From Chloroflexota bacterium (GTDB taxonomy: Bacteria; Chloroflexota; Dehalococcoidia; UBA3495): a DNA stretch of 5,759 nucleotides. The notes under the pieces are model-generated. The model did not search any database. It worked only from the letters and a program-made list of their open reading frames with translations, and was not told the DNA's origin. Each line of letters opens with the position of its first letter. Position 1 is the first letter of the stretch. Below, piece by piece: positions 4,626 to 5,759 of the stretch. The position numbers and the translations under genes were made by a program. The stretch lies in the NCBI GenBank assembly GCA_022563275.1, contig JADFNR010000135.1, positions 3,165-8,923 on the forward strand, written 5' to 3'.

Positions 4626-5759
4626 ATGGTAGATCTTAGACGTGCGGCCGCCATCGTCGGCGTGCACGAGCACATCACCCGCTACGCGCCGGACAAGAGC
4701 GAACTGCAGATCCAGGGCGAGAGCATCATCAAGGCCCTGGAGGACGCCGGCCTGGAGAAGAAGGACGTTGACGGTCTCTTCTGCGCTTCCATGTCGGTCC
4801 GCAGCAGCGGCCTGAACCTGGCCGACTATCTGGACATGTATCCCAAGATGGTGGACAACACCACCGTGGGCGGCGGGTCCTTCGAGTTCCACCTCTCCCA
4901 CGCGATGAACGCCATCTACGCCGGCCGCATCAACTGCGCCGTCATCACCTACGCCACCCTGGCCCGCTCGGGCGGGGTGTCGGTGGGCACCGGCGGCATC
5001 AGCCGGCAGGGCCATCCCCGGCTGGACCCGTCTCCCGACAGCTTTGAAGAGCTCTACGGTCTGACCACCGTCGGCTTGTACGCCATGATCGCCCAGCGGC
5101 ACATGCACCTTTACGGGACCACCTCCGAACAGTTGGCCGAGATCGCCGTGACCATGCGCCGGCACGCATCATTAAATCCGGAGGCGTTATTCCGCGACCC
5201 CATCACCGTGGAAGACGTGATGCGCTCCCCGGTGGTGTCCAGCCCGCTGCACCGCAACGACTGCTGCGTGATCACCGACGGCGGCGGCGCGGTGGTGGTG
5301 GCCTCCGCGGAAGTGGCCCGCAACTGTAAGCAGACCCCCGTGTGGGTCCTGGGCGCGGGAGAAGCGGTGGCCCATCAGGGCGCCGGCAAGCGCGACCTGA
5401 TGTACATCGCCGCCAAGCAGAGCCACGAACCGGCCTTCGCCATGGCCGGCGTCACCCAGAAAGACATCGACATGGCCATGATCTACGACTCATTCACCAT
5501 CACGGTGCTGGAAACCCTGGAAGACCTGGGCTTCTGCGAGAAAGGCGAGGGCGGTCCATTCGTCCAGAACGGCCGCATCGGCCTGGGCGGCGAGCTGCCG
5601 ATCAACACCGATGGGGGCGGCCTGTCATCCAATCACCCCGGTATGCGGGGTCTCTTCTTGCTGCTGGAAGCCACGCGGCAACTACGCCACCAGTTCGAGG
5701 GGACCGAGCGGCAGGTGCCCGATTGCAAGATAGCTCTGTGCCACGGCACCGGCGGGGCC
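4626..5759 (+). CDS. Thiolase-superfamily (SCP2-thiolase-like) protein lacking the nucleophilic Cys, 3' partial
   Basis: 378 residues are visible, running off the right edge; the family is usually about 385-395 residues, so little is missing. The start 'MVDLRRAAAIVGVHEHITRY' and 'ALEDAGLEKKDVDGLFCA' are typical of SCP2-type thiolases. Where classical thiolases carry the acyl-accepting Cys, this has 'TTVGGGSFEFHLSHAMNAIYAGR', aligning Gly83 to the Cys. Still present are 'NHPGMRG' with His337 (the thiolase GHP position) and the C-terminal 'ALCHGTGGA' with Cys372. 'MIYDSFTITVLETLEDLGF' holds Tyr287. Cys-less relatives such as the Ltp2 aldolase of steroid side-chain breakdown cleave or form C-C bonds on acyl-CoAs and pair with a DUF35 (OB-fold) protein, often encoded alongside. 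Whether such a partner follows lies outside the window. ATG 4626 has GGAGG (4611-4615) ten bases ahead. The protein is probably cytoplasmic and CoA-linked; the substrate is unknown. Confidence 0.88.
   Translation, partial: MVDLRRAAAIVGVHEHITRYAPDKSELQIQGESIIKALEDAGLEKKDVDGLFCASMSVRSSGLNLADYLDMYPKMVDNTTVGGGSFEFHLSHAMNAIYAGRINCAVITYATLARSGGVSVGTGGISRQGHPRLDPSPDSFEELYGLTTVGLYAMIAQRHMHLYGTTSEQLAEIAVTMRRHASLNPEALFRDPITVEDVMRSPVVSSPLHRNDCCVITDGGGAVVVASAEVARNCKQTPVWVLGAGEAVAHQGAGKRDLMYIAAKQSHEPAFAMAGVTQKDIDMAMIYDSFTITVLETLEDLGFCEKGEGGPFVQNGRIGLGGELPINTDGGGLSSNHPGMRGLFLLLEATRQLRHQFEGTERQVPDCKIALCHGTGGA

Noticed and set aside
4623..5165. 180-codon open frame antisense to the thiolase-like gene
   Set aside because: Low-complexity His/Gly/Val product, lying wholly inside a strongly supported gene on the other strand.

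Overview
The window is a GC-rich bacterial segment (about 60% G+C by eye over most of it), with densely packed genes and short intergenic gaps. It carries an F420-linked NADP oxidoreductase, a flavin reductase-like protein, an SDR tail, a thiolase-fold protein and several conserved proteins of unknown role. This mix, with frequent TTG/GTG starts and good Shine-Dalgarno sites, fits an environmental Chloroflexota lineage (SAR202/Dehalococcoidia-like). That placement is an inference from gene content and should be held loosely.

Layout. Positions 2-220 (+) are the 3' end of a short-chain dehydrogenase/reductase. Positions 221-413 hold no gene but carry two hairpin-forming repeats of the 'CCGGAATGACG' type. 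Positions 414-870 (-) form a complete small transcription unit: a near-consensus promoter, two tandem desulforedoxin-like mini-genes of 38 and 47 codons, and a strong intrinsic terminator. Next upstream on the minus strand (897-1358) is a TTG-started gene of a DUF6941-like family. A 165-bp divergent region with palindromes separates it from a plus-strand pair: a single-cysteine thioredoxin-fold protein (1524-2168) and a small protein with an Asp-rich tail (2218-2529). These face, tail to tail, a minus-strand pair: npdG-like F420:NADP oxidoreductase (3120-3782) followed by a lone beta-sandwich, galactose-binding-like protein (2545-3069). A 233-bp divergent region then precedes a plus-strand flavin reductase-like gene (4016-4501) and a thiolase-superfamily gene (4626 to the edge), which is cut off near its C-terminus.

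How the genes may work together. Several are redox or CoA functions: rubredoxin-type iron carriers, a thioredoxin-like protein, F420H2/NADPH exchange, FMN-dependent reduction and a thiolase-fold enzyme. They lie in at least five transcription units, so this looks like a metabolic neighbourhood rather than one pathway operon. I see no RNA genes, CRISPR array, insertion sequence or phage genes. The points most worth follow-up are the two desulforedoxin mini-genes, which are short enough to be missed by gene callers, and the thiolase-fold protein, which lacks the usual nucleophilic cysteine.
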